Positions 34,198-45,408 of a stretch of 64,000 bases of DNA are shown here, one piece after another. The stretch spans positions 23,462,139 to 23,526,138 of the forward strand of contig CM075769.1 in assembly GCA_037974665.1 (NCBI GenBank). The letters are read 5' to 3'. The stretch's first letter is position 1, and each line of letters begins with the position of its first letter. The notes below the pieces were generated by a model, which made no database searches, was not told the origin of the DNA, and worked only from the letters and a program-made list of their open reading frames with translations. Source of the DNA: Ehretia macrophylla. Its lineage: Eukaryota > Streptophyta > Magnoliopsida > Boraginales > Ehretiaceae. Made by a program: the position numbers and the translations under genes.

Positions 34198-36965
34198 TGT
34201 GATACCCCGAACCCGGTATGCATTTACTAGCATTTGACTACATTTAATTAAGTGTTTAATTAGTTAATCACCCATTTTTGCACTATTTTGATATTTCTTT
34301 TAAAAGCATTCAATAATTTTTATATTGATTAATTAAAAAATTATTACCTATTTCTATTATTTATAGTAATTGGATTTACTTTCTTGTATTTAATTAAGTG
34401 TCATCTTAAATGTTAATATTTAATTGCATTTGATTACGTGTTTATATTAACTTGTTCATTTGCATCTTAGCATTAATTTCATAATTCTTTAAAATATTCT
34501 AGAAATAGTTAAATTAATTATTTTTAAATGAATATTGATTATTTTGATTGTTTTGATTATTTTAATAATTGATTTTATTTTCTTGCATTTAATTACTCGA
34601 TTTTCAATTAAATGAGAAAAGTAACCCCGAGCCGGAGTGAATTTTAAACTATTATGCTATTCTACTTTCAAAAATTATAGTTTTAATATTACTGCTCATC
34701 ATTTGATTAGCGATCGTTTATTGACCGTTCGATCGTAGCATTTTGAGAATGAAAGTTAGAAGAATATTTCTCGGAGTTTGTGAATAGCGTTTCTAGTTTA
34801 ATTTAGCTAGTTTAGTTGGTTTTCATTAAAATTGCATTGTTTTAATTTGAATTAGACTAAATGCTAATTAAAATAAGCTTATTTGACCATTTTTAACTTA
34901 AGCTTGACTTTGCAGAATGACCAAAATGCCCTTGAGCCTTTGTCATCTTTTAAATAAGCAAAATAAGCCGAAATTGACTCAACAAACAAAACCAAAAATT
35001 CCCTTTGTATCCCCTCCATGGCCGAAACTCCCCAAGGAAAAAAAAAGATTTTGCTTCCATTTTTCTTGTGCAATCATACGTGGAATCGAGCAAGGATCGT
35101 GGCTAAGGTCCTTGCGGGTCTTGGTCTTCAATCTCTATGAGGGTTTACATGTTTTTGTGCATTTTAGTTGAATTTGATTTTTGATTCAATTTTTCAGATT
35201 TGATATTTATTGCGTTACAATGCCTGTTATTGCTTGAAATAACTTCCTTAGGGTTCGTAGAGCATTGCTTGTTAGTTATTTAGCGATTTTTACGGCTAGA
35301 AATGCAAATTTGAAATTGGGGAAGAATAATGAATAGTGATTTTAAATAGTAAAACCCTAGAGTTTTAGATTTTGATCTGAATTGCAATTTCTTGATTTGG
35401 ATAGGTGCCATTAGTGATAGAAAGATAAAATGTGCAATACAAACGGACCGGCCTTTGTTAAAATTGAAAATTAGACAAAGAAACGTAAAAGGGAAGTTTG
35501 ACCAAGAGTTGACCGTGCTCGAATTGAGTTGGGGGTTTTGCTATTGAGGACATGGAAGCACTTTTGGCGCTGTTGTGGCATTGATTGAGTGATCAGTTAG
35601 CATAGTTGTAGTTCAAACGTAGTAGGTGGACTTTTGGGCTTTGGTTGGGAAAATGAAGTTTCGTGACATAGGAACGTGCCTTGTAGTGCCTAAGTGAATG
35701 TAGTGAAATCGGTTTCCTAATCCCGTAGCTCGTTTGCTCGTAATTGCCTTTGGAAGTTAGAGATGGAATAGTAATATTTGTCGTTTTCGTGTTTGAACTG
35801 CTATTACTTGTTTAGTTGATGTTATTGTTGATATTAATGATAATCATGTTGAAAAGTTAATTGAATGCTAATAGTGATTGTAAATGCTTAATATCTCGTA
35901 TATCGCCACTAATCTGTACTTTTGTGCTATTGCTCGTTTATTGCTTGTATCTCGTATTGCATTGCATAGTGTCAAGCGCACGGGAGTGATGGGCCTCTCT
36001 GGATAGTCTCGGGCTGCCAGGGTTGGTTTGCTCTAGCTCCGTGTCCTATTCCCGTTCTCGCTAGGGGTGCCGCCCTGGGAGATTTGGGTCGTAGATGTAT
36101 CGTGGTACATCCGGAGTACACCCAGTGGATGTTATAAGGTGGTTACGCGCTTATTGTCATCGTTGTCAACATCAAGCTCGAGATTGATGTATTGCTCGTG
36201 AAATGGTACATTGCTCGTATGAGTGAAACGTGACCTTCAAAGTGTGGTATAGCTTTGAATGGTTGTGTTAATGCTTTCTTTAATTATTTATTGTATTGTC
36301 GTTTATATTGAATGCTTTCTTATTGATTATATTGCTTGACTGTACCTATTTGCATTGCACGATCTTCTTTCTCTCCGCCTCGATATCTGTCTTGCCCTCA
36401 CTGAGTATACGTGTCGAGTATACTCACTCCTCACCACCACATTTCAGGAATTGCCATGTTAGCTGGAAAGTTCGTGGTTATGTGATAGATCGTGCTTGAA
36501 GAGTTGCCTTGCGTGCTATGTGGCTTGAGTTGTCAAAGATGTAAAGATTTTACTTTCATGAGATGTATGTTTTCATGTATTGTATGTATTTAGCGTTAAA
36601 AGTTATGTAATTAACTTAACTAGGTTTATGAGAATGGTATGATAGTTTTTTTTATGCAATAGGTTAGTATAGTTTAATTGCCAAGCATACTTGTCAAAGA
36701 TGAGAAGAGATAGGTTAGCTTTTAAACTGGAAATGTATGTTTACTTGTGTTCGCTTGTTGAGAACCAAGGCTCGGATGGCCTTGATGTGTTTGTATGGTT
36801 GGACACGGTGCTGGTCCACTTATATGCTGTTGCAGGTTTGCATTTTGCTTAGAAATAGGGGAGACTCCGTCCGTTTTCCCTAAAAATTTTGCCCGAGTTT
36901 GGAATTGGGTTGCGATTAGATTGATTGATAGAACTCTCGGTCTCGAGAGGGATCGGGGTGTTACA
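34198..36965 (+). repeat. 3' LTR of the LARD-like element
   Basis: Same ends as 29850-32626 and colinear with it throughout. The hairpin GAGTATAC-(7 nt)-GTATACTC recurs at 36403-36425. Confidence 0.92.
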
Positions 36966-36970
36966 CCTGC

Positions 36971-38510
36971 GTCCATGGTGAAGGATTCTTTTTTTGCCTT
37001 GCATATAAAGGCTTGCAATCTTGCGCCAAACTGGGATAGAAATCTGCAATATAATTGAGACTTCCAAGAAACCTTTGGAGCTGTGTTTTTCTTTAAGCTC
37101 TTCCGAAAACTTGTTTGCAAATTGGATGGTACAATATATAGGTATAATAGATCCTTGAGTGATATTGTGACCGATGAACTTTATCTCACCCTGGAAGGTT
37201 TTGACCTTCTTTGCTAAAACGGCTAATCCAGCTTGTTTGGCTGCGTGTATAAACACTTTTAAGTGTTTGACATGCTGATCAATATTTTGAGAATAAACGA
37301 GAACATAGTCAATGCAAATGATAATAAAATTTGAGTATGGATTGAAGATCTCGTTCATAATTCTCGAAAACTCTGAAGGGGCATTCTTCAAATCGAAGGG
37401 CATCATATTCCATTCGAAATGCCCAAATGGTACTGTGAATGCAGTTTTGTACCTTTCTGCTTCTTTTATCTGGATCTGCCAATATCCAGACTTCATGTCG
37501 AATTTTGAAAACATATTTGCTTTGAACAGTCGATTGAGCAAATCTGTTTTGTTAGGTAAATGATACCTAATCCATCTTAAAGCCTTGTTCAAGGGCTTAT
37601 AATTGATTACTAGTCTGGGAGCTCATCTCTCGAGTTCTACTGCATTTTTTACATAGAACGCTGGACGACTCCATGGGATGTAACTTGGCCTAATAAGACC
37701 CTTTTGCTGCAATCCAGCAATCTCTTTCTTGCACAATTCAAGAAACCTTAGACCCATCACAATAGGTCAAGCTTTCGTAGGGATAGATCTTTCTTCGAAA
37801 TTTGGTTCATATAGCAATTGTACCACATGTCTCTTTCTCCCCCAAAAGGCGTTAGGTGCCTTAGCACAGATTTCGGTTTTTTATAAGCGTATCAAGAGAT
37901 TATATCTTCTCTTGAATCTTAGGACTTTTGAGTCATTCTTTAACCTATCTAAAATTGATTTCTTCTTTGAGAGAAAGTAAGAAGTTTTCTTTATGAGAAA
38001 TAACTTCAAAAAGTGTATCAAGGAATCTTTCATTTGGTTTGGACATGAAAGGGAGTTTAAAAGGTATTCCTTGGATCTTGGCTTCAATTCCTGATTTATC
38101 AATATTATGAACCGGAAATAAGGAACGAAGAAATAGGTTTTCAAGAATAACAGGGTGGGATAACCCTGGAACCATGAGAAAGGAAGTTTAAAACAAGTGT
38201 TTCCTTGACAAATGGCTGCATCAGAAACTTTATATTGTATCCTCAAGGGAGTACTATCTGCTTGAGATAGTCGTTGACTGGTTTTCTCTAAGTATTTGGC
38301 TGGAATTAAGCCTTCTTTTATGCAGTTTAGATCTACGCCTGAGTCTATTAAGACAATGGTTTTCACTTTGTGTTTTCCTCTCATTATAAGAGTGAGCTCA
38401 GAGTACCATTTGAACATAGTAACCCTTTCTATAACATTGACCCAATTTAATAGGGCTAATTCATGTGCTTTGAGCACATTTTCTTCACTACTTGGTTCAT
38501 TGATGACCAA
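36971..38510 (-). pseudogene. V2 protease and reverse transcriptase region
   Basis: Protease near 38360 (VLIDSG followed by LNCIKEG), then RT from about 37880 to the LARD-like insertion, with RWIRYHLPNK, KFDMKSGYWQIQIKEAE and the FGHFEWNMMPF block. RT continues on the other side at 29849. Fossil. Confidence 0.82.
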
Positions 38511-39095
38511 AGCTTTGTTGTTAGATCTGATTTCTCCTTAGCCAGATGATTTTGGGACTTCTGGAGTTTTGAGATAATCAGGTCGTTCTGGAAGATATTG
38601 ATCTTCAAGTTGCCACCATGTTGATATATCTGTATTGGCTTCAAGATCAGTGACCTTTTCTTGAAGTAGAATGATCTCTGCCTGATATAAACCTTTGAGG
38701 TTAAGCAGTTCATTTTTGATTTCTCGAACCTCATGTTGAAGTTCTCCAAGCGTAGGTTCCTTAGTCTTCATTTTTGGAGAGTTTTGAACTCTTTCAAGGA
38801 CTGTTTTGAACGAATAGAAATCAGGTTGCCGGATCTCTGGCTCAATTGCTTTTGACTGAGTTGTGTCTTTTGGCTGGGAAACCTCAATGTATTTGGAAAG
38901 CATGTGAGCTTTACTTATTGGATCTTGGATCTTGTTTTTAAGATCAAGAATGAGATTATCTTGGGCTGAAAGGACATTTAAGCCCAGAGCATTTATCTTT
39001 GATGCAAAGCAATCCTCGCATCCACCATTACAGGAACATCCTTCCTCTTTGTCTGAACTAGAGGAATGGTGAGGTTCTTCTTCTTCAGAATTTGA

Positions 39096-41230
39096 TTATG
39101 AATTGCTTTCATTATCAGAAGCGTATGAACCTATGAGGTTCACTTCTAAATCTTTTCCTTCATCATCTGATGGAGTAAGGAAGATATGACACAGAGATCT
39201 TTTAAGACCTTCATCGAGATTGAGAGCATGTATACGTTTCTTCACAGGACATTTATTCTGATAATGCCCAATTTTTCTACATTTCCAACATACTGGAGCT
39301 TTCTCTTGACTTTCTCTTTTCTGCGAGGTTGAAGCTTCTCTTTTAGAGGGCTTCTTTATAAACCTCTTCTTCTCATATTTCCTTTTTATGGAACGTAGGA
39401 CGTCTCTTGTCATACTCTTTCCTCTGGGACTTGTGGCTGTAGTATGACTTTTTTCTTTTTTCTGTGAGCGGCAAAAAACCCATCTGTTCACAGAAATCTC
39501 CCATAGCCTGCTTGCCTTTGAGCTTCTGGCTATCAAGATGGCGTTTGAGCTTCAGATCATTACAAAGATGCATTTCCTTTATAATAACTTATGTTGCTAG
39601 CTAGCCAAATGTATATTGGGAATAGGGTATAATTCCTCCATTATCGTCTTTGAGACGAGTTCGTAGCTTTTGAGCGAATGCTGCTGGTAGTCTATCAATA
39701 AACTTCTATTTCCAGTAGCTAACTGCTGCATCTTCTCTAGAGTAGAGGTTGCTAAGGAAAATATCCTTATACCATTTGAAATCTGCTAGAGATCTACATC
39801 GTAGATTTGAGAGTTGTTCTCCAGTCTTTTCTGCCAATGTGGCGGTGGATCCTACAAATGCTGTTGTGATGGTATATATCAAAGTGTTGACATCATCTGA
39901 TGTTAATCCCATCTGCATTCCACCTTCAATGACTGGTGTCGTAGAGTTGTAGATCTCTTGGTATGCTGCATCATTAAGATAGTTGTCCCACCATCCTTGC
40001 AGCTGACCAGAGAATCCAGAAACAATTGCTCTGGCGATATCTTGATTACCTTGTCCACGTATTCTAAATGCTTGTGCGAACATGAACATTTGTTTGATTT
40101 TATTCATGATTAGTTGTTCTGAATAACCATCAATGTTCTATTCGACTATAGTGTCACCAATAAAGACAGAATCTCCGTTGTATTCTTAATGTAGGAGATT
40201 TGGTGGTGTTGGCCTAGAGTAATAAGGCTCATATGTCTTTTTCCACGTGACTGCGTTGAGCTTTATGTTGGTCAAGACATTGAGGGTAGAGGGTTTAACC
40301 TCTGCTGGTTTGGCCTCTGCAACTGCTTTGGCCTTATCTTTGATTTTTATTCTACTAACAAGGTCAGTCAGCTGATCAACAATTTTTTGCTTGACTGGAT
40401 CTTTTAGGGAAAAGTTCTTCAAAGATATGGTTGGCGGTGGATGAATCATTGGTGGAGACGGCTTCTTTTCTTTTTTCTCCGGTTGTTCTTCTTGATTACC
40501 CTTTATGGTAATCGCTGCCACTGCTGCAACCACTTGATCTATTTGCCTTCCAATTGCCTGCAAATAGAGATTAGTATAGTTGTTTTGCTTTATCACATAA
40601 TTGATAGATTTGGACGAATCCTTTAAGGATCATTCATCTTGTTCCTTGGTTCCGTTGAACGGAGTAGCGATTGCTTCTTTGGAACCTCGTTGATCTGGAG
40701 GATACTTGGCTTTGACAATATCTCCTTTGAATGTCTTGTATTCTTGGACTGTTGAGCTGAGTACATTTAGAAAAGATTGGTCCTAAAAATTAGGTCAATT
40801 GAATCATTTTCTTTTGAATACCATTTCGAGCCATTTGAAGAAATCGGCTTTGATTCTGGTCTTTCCAAGCCAGTCTTCGAAACGATCTGCGTAGAAACTT
40901 TGAGTTTCTTTGCTTAGTTTGGTAGTATACCAAGCTCTATGATAATAGTATTTTTCATCAAAAAACTTTGACTCTTTGAGAGTGTTGGTCTTAGTTATAA
41001 CTCCAAGGGAGTATCTGTTACTTGTATATCCTATATCTGAGAAGATAGGCGAAGTAGCCTTTTCGTTGCCTTCCTCAGTTGCGAGAACTTCAACCTTGTA
41101 TTGAGGTTGTGAAACTCCTTCATTAGATCTCTTAAGATCTGTAACAATACATGTTGATCTTTCATTTTCTTGTTCCGTTTGAAGAAATAAGGATGTAGAT
41201 GATCTTTTGGAAGATCCTTCAAACTCGATC
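39096..41230 (-). pseudogene. V2 linker, coat protein and zinc knuckle region
   Basis: Coat blocks with NKIKQMFMFAQAFRI and QGWWDNYLND (about 40110-39990), a Lys/Arg-rich stretch, and a well-preserved CCHC knuckle CWKCRKIGHYQNKCP near 39290-39250, followed by an acidic segment with SDDEGKDLEVNLIGSYAS. The linker blocks match V1 and V3. Fossil. Confidence 0.82.
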
Positions 41231-41499
41231 TTGACCTTCTTTCTGTCTGCGAATTTTATGACCGCATCGCCATCTTCGTATTGAACAATATGCTCAAAGG
41301 TCCGTGGCTCTTCTCTGTAAGGAGGGGCAATTGACTTAAGCTTCCATCGTTCTGGTAGAGTGACCTAATTCCATTGTATGGTCTTTGGGATGGTGATGAA
41401 TGCTTTGTTGAGATTTGTAGTGAGAAGAGTAGTTTTACCTCTTCTTGCCTGAATCTGTTTAGTTTTGGGGAAAACTGTATTCATAGCTTTGTAGCATAT

Positions 41500-42171
41500 C
41501 CTGTATATAAGGGCTACTTGTTCTCTTCATTCCTTTGTATGGTAACCGTTAGTTTGAACGGTAAGGGAGAGAGTGTCTAGGATGTGTGGATCTGTGAGAG
41601 ATACCGTAAAGTTTGGAAAACAGGTAAAGTGTATAGGTCCATCACAGAGGGTTGACTCTACAACTCCTAGTAGAGAGTCATCTAATATAAGATGACTAGC
41701 GTCTCTAAGAAGAATTAAGGCTGACACATTTAAGCTTAATCTTGTTAATGGTTTTATTGCTACTTGAACAAATCCAAAATGCAAATATTTGTATTTTTGT
41801 TTATACATTTCTATAAGATGTTCAGAAAACAATTGAAATGTTTGATGTCCTTCTTTGAGAGGGACTATTTCTTCTACAGTTTTAATAACATAATCTGAGG
41901 TAAATGCAAAACTGCCTTGTTTAAAAATGGTAAAAGGGGGCATAGATGGTAGTTTCCAAGCTAACAACTGATTTTTAACATTTTCAAAAACCTGAATTTC
42001 TTTGTTCTTAGCTCCTGAACTGGAGGCTTCAGAACCAGATCTAGAAATAGACAAACTCCTTCTTAAACTATTCATAATATTTGTAAGTGTCGCTGTCAAT
42101 GGCTGATTACTGCCCAACAAGCCTTCACATGGCACAACAGGTCTTACAACGTGACTACTGCGCAACTTCAC
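41500..42171 (-). pseudogene. V2 movement protein region
   Basis: Best preserved movement-protein block of the three copies: RRSLSISRSGSEASSSG, HFGFVQVAIKPLTRLSLN, LDDSLLGVVESTLCDGP, DPHILDTLSLTVQTNGY. 30K-type movement protein, N-terminal in the polyprotein. The primer-binding site lies about 50 bp upstream at 42217-42227. Confidence 0.83.
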
Positions 42172-42231
42172 AATATTAAGGAAGCTAAGAAAACAGTAAG
42201 TATAAATCTAAAAAATGGCTCTGATACTACG

Positions 42232-43078
42232 TTCCCCTGAAAATCAAACTTATTCCACCATTTAATCATTGTTTGTCTCCAAAGCCAGACATGTGAGGCT
42301 TTAAGCCCATCCATACAAACTTCTGGAATGGTCTCCAAAACATAATCCCATTTAACAATCCAAGGGATTTATTCTAATAAGACAAAATTAAGGAGTCCAA
42401 TAATACCTTCACAAATATCAGCAGGTAAAGTTTGGATGAAATCTTCGTAATGTTTCCGTATAAACTTTGGTATGCAAGAGGGATATAATCCCCAGGTTTT
42501 GAACCAATTTAAGAACCACTGAGGGAATGTCTGATCTGGATCATCAAGCTGGAATTGTATGAACAAGGTTTTGCTGCTTGTTCTCGTATAAGAGAGCCAG
42601 TTCCTAAGCAGACATATAATCAAAATAATTATAAGCTTTGGGATGAAAAGCATAATATTTTAACCTTTTTCTCAGGAAAGAGATCATTACCCCAATCTGC
42701 GGGCTTTAGTATCATTTTGATTGAAATCTTGCAATATGCAACATCCTTAGTTGATTTGTACCGGAAGGTTTGATCAAAGATGATCGAGCCTAATTCTATA
42801 AGAATCTGTTGATAATAAAAGACTCCCTATTGCCCATAATGAGGGAGAATATCTTCCCTGAGCACAATCTTTGCAATCTAGTTTGGTGCTATTCTCATAT
42901 TGCTTTCTTCGGCGATATAGAGTGGGTGGTGCCCTATGATAATGAAGGGATATTTACCACTACTATCAGGATCTGCTTTCTCATAAGCATCTTCAGATAA
43001 TCTGGTATCTTCGTTCTTCATTTGAGAAGACGATGGTGAATCCCTGATCCTTTTAGGATTGGGAGATCTGTCTGCCAT
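42232..43078 (-). pseudogene. V3 second viral reading frame (unknown function)
   Basis: Starts MADRSPNPKRIRDSPSSSQM next to the RNase H end. Continues through ADPDSSGKYPFIIIGHHPLY, WFLNWFKTWGLYPSCIPKF and FIRKHYEDFIQTLPADI to the copy's end. No known domain recognised; same frame as in V2. Confidence 0.65.
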
Positions 43079-43079
43079 T

Positions 43080-45000
43080 GTTATTATGGAGAAATTCTCT
43101 AGTCAAGAAATCAGGTAGAGAGTTAGTTTATCCTTTTATAAAGTCAATATCAAAATCAAAAGCTGATAAAAGTCCTTGCTATCTAGCAAAAATATGTTTT
43201 GAAGCAAGGTTTTTAACATCTTTAATTAAAACATCTTTTGCAGATTTGCAATCGATTCTTAATGAAAACTTTTGATTTATTTCAAATTTAGTAATGCAGA
43301 GGACTATAGCTAGAATTTCTTTTTTAATGGTTGAGTAATTCTGCAGAGCTGGCTTCCATAAGCCAAAAGTAAAGTGAACCAAATTTTCTTTTTCTTTAGT
43401 CTTCTGTTTAAGGATTCCTCCATAGCCTAACTCAAAGGCGTCTGTTTCAACAATTTTGAAAGCTTCTGGATCAGATAGAACCAGACATTGTAAGACCTTA
43501 GCCTTTTTCTTAGTGATCTAGACGGCCTTCGTATTCTCCTGCGTCCATGGTGAAGGATTTTTTTTCCCTTGCATATAAAGGCTTGCAATCTTGTGCCAAA
43601 CTGGGATAGAAATCTGCAATATAATTGAGACTTCCAAGAAACCTTTGGAGTTGTGTTTTTTCTTTAAGCTTATCCGAAAACTTGTCTGCAAATTGGATGG
43701 CACGATCTATAGGTATAATAGATCCTTGAGTGATATTGTGACCGAGAAACCTTATCTCAGTTTGGAAGGTTTTAACCTTATTTGCTGAAACGGCTAATCC
43801 TGCTTGTTTGGCTGCCTGTATAAACACTTTTAAGTGTTTGACATGCTGATCAATATTTTGAGAATAAACGAGGACATCATCAATGTAGACGATAATAAAA
43901 TTTGAGTATGGATTGAAGATCTCGTTCATAATTCTCTGAAACTCTGAAAAGGCGTTCTTCAGACCGAAGGACATCACATTCCATTCGAAATGCCCAAAAG
44001 GTACCGTGAATGAAGTTTTGTAGCTTTCTGCTTCTTCTATTTGGATTTGCCAATATCCAGACTTCATGTCGAATTTTGAGAACAGATTTGCTTTGAACAG
44101 TCGATTGAGCAAATCTCTTTTGTTAGGTAAAGGATACCTAATCCATCTTAAAGCCTTGTTCAAGGGTTTATAATTGATTACTAGTCTGGGAGCTCCTTTC
44201 TCGAGTTATGCTGCTGCATTTTCCACATAGAACGATGGACAACTCCATGGGCTGTAACTTGGCCTAATAAGACCCTTTTGCTGCAATTCAGCAATCTTTT
44301 TCTTGCACAATTCAAGAATCCTTGGACCCATCGCAATAGGTCGAGCTTTCGTAGGGATAGATCTTTCTTCGAAATTTGGTTCATATGGCAATTGTACCAC
44401 ATGTCTTTTTCTTCCCCAAAAAGCGTTAGGTGCCTCAGCACATATTTCACTTTTTATAAGTGTATTAAGAGATTGTATCTTCTCTTGAATCTTAGGACTT
44501 TTGAGTCCTTCTTTAACCTGTCTAAAACTGATTTCCTCTTTGAGAGAAAGTAAGAAGTTTTCTTTATGAGAAATAACTTCAAAAAGTGTATCAAGGAATC
44601 TTTCATTTGGTTCGGACATGAAAGGGAGTTTAAAAGGTATTCCTTGGATCTCGGCTTCAATTCCTGATTCATCAATTTTATGAATCGGAAATAAGGAATG
44701 AAGAAATGGGTTTCCAAGAATAACAGGATAGGATAACCCTGGAACCATGAGAAAAAGAAGTTTTAAACAAGTGTTTCCTTGACAAATGGCTGCATTGGAA
44801 ACTTTATATTGTATCCTAAAGGGAGTACTATCTGCTTGAGATAGTCCTTGATTGGTTTTCTCTAAGTATTTGGCTGGAATTGAGCCTTCTCTTATGCAGT
44901 TTAGATTAGCGCCTGAGTCTATTAAGATAATGGTTTTCACTTTGTGTTCTCCTCTCATTATAAGAGTGAGCTCAGAGTACCATTTGAACGTAGTAACCAT
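43080..45000 (-). pseudogene. V3 protease, reverse transcriptase and RNase H region
   Basis: Protease near 44930 with IILIDSGANLNCIREG. RT about 44460-43510: RPIAMGPRILELCKKK, RWIRYPLPNKRDLLNRL, KFDMKSGYWQIQIEEAE, FGHFEWNVM, and the catalytic YIDDVLVYSQN near 43880. RNase H about 43400-43080 with DCKSAKDVLIKDVKNLASK. The most complete RT block in the array. Fossil. Confidence 0.85.
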
Positions 45001-45408
45001 TTCTATGACATTGACCCAATTTAATAGGGTTAATTCAGGTGCTTTGAGCGCCTTTTGTTCACTGCTTGGTTCATTGATGACCTAAGCTTTGTTGTTAGAT
45101 CTGATTTCTCCTTGGCCAAATGATTCTGGGACTTCTAGAGTTTTGAGATAATCATGTCATTCTGGAAGATATTGATCTTCAGGTTGCCGCCATGTTGATA
45201 TATCTGTATTGCCTTCAAGTTCAGTGACCCTTTCTTGAAGTAGAATGATCTCTCCCTGATATAAACCTTTGAGGTTAAGTAGTTCATTTTTGATTTCTCG
45301 AACCTCATGCCGAAGTTCTCCAAGCGTAGGTTCCTTAGTCTTCATTTTTGGAGAGTTTTGAACATTTTCAATGATTGTTTTGAACGAATAGAAATCAGGT
45401 TGCCTGAT

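Larger units (their letters stand above)
29850..36965 (+). mobile_element. Two-LTR element with noncoding interior (LARD-like)
   Basis: LTRs at 29850-32626 and 34198-36965, about 2.77 kb each. Flanks are CCTGG (29845-29849) and CCTGC (36966-36970), a 5-bp target duplication with one change; the undisturbed site in V3 reads CCTGC. Primer-binding site TGGTATCAGAGC at 32629-32640, purine tract AAGGGGGGAAGGA at 34185-34197. The 1.57-kb interior has no long reading frame. Large LTRs with a short noncoding core are the hallmark of LARD-type nonautonomous elements, which borrow proteins from a related autonomous family. LTR divergence is roughly 3 percent by eye, mostly transitions, suggesting about one million years. 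It reads antisense to V2. Confidence 0.9.
24545..42227 (-). mobile_element. Endogenous pararetrovirus copy V2, genome-length, with two later insertions
   Basis: Minus-strand copy running from the primer-binding site (42217-42227) through movement, coat, protease, RT, RNase H, second frame, promoter and leader to 24545, just before the primer-binding site would recur. Two younger insertions lie inside it: a solo LTR (24602-27847) and a two-LTR element (29850-36965). Without them the copy is about 7.3 kb, a normal caulimovirid genome length. Both ends sit at the arms of the primer-site inverted repeat. Broken, roughly a dozen interruptions besides the insertions. Confidence 0.9.
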
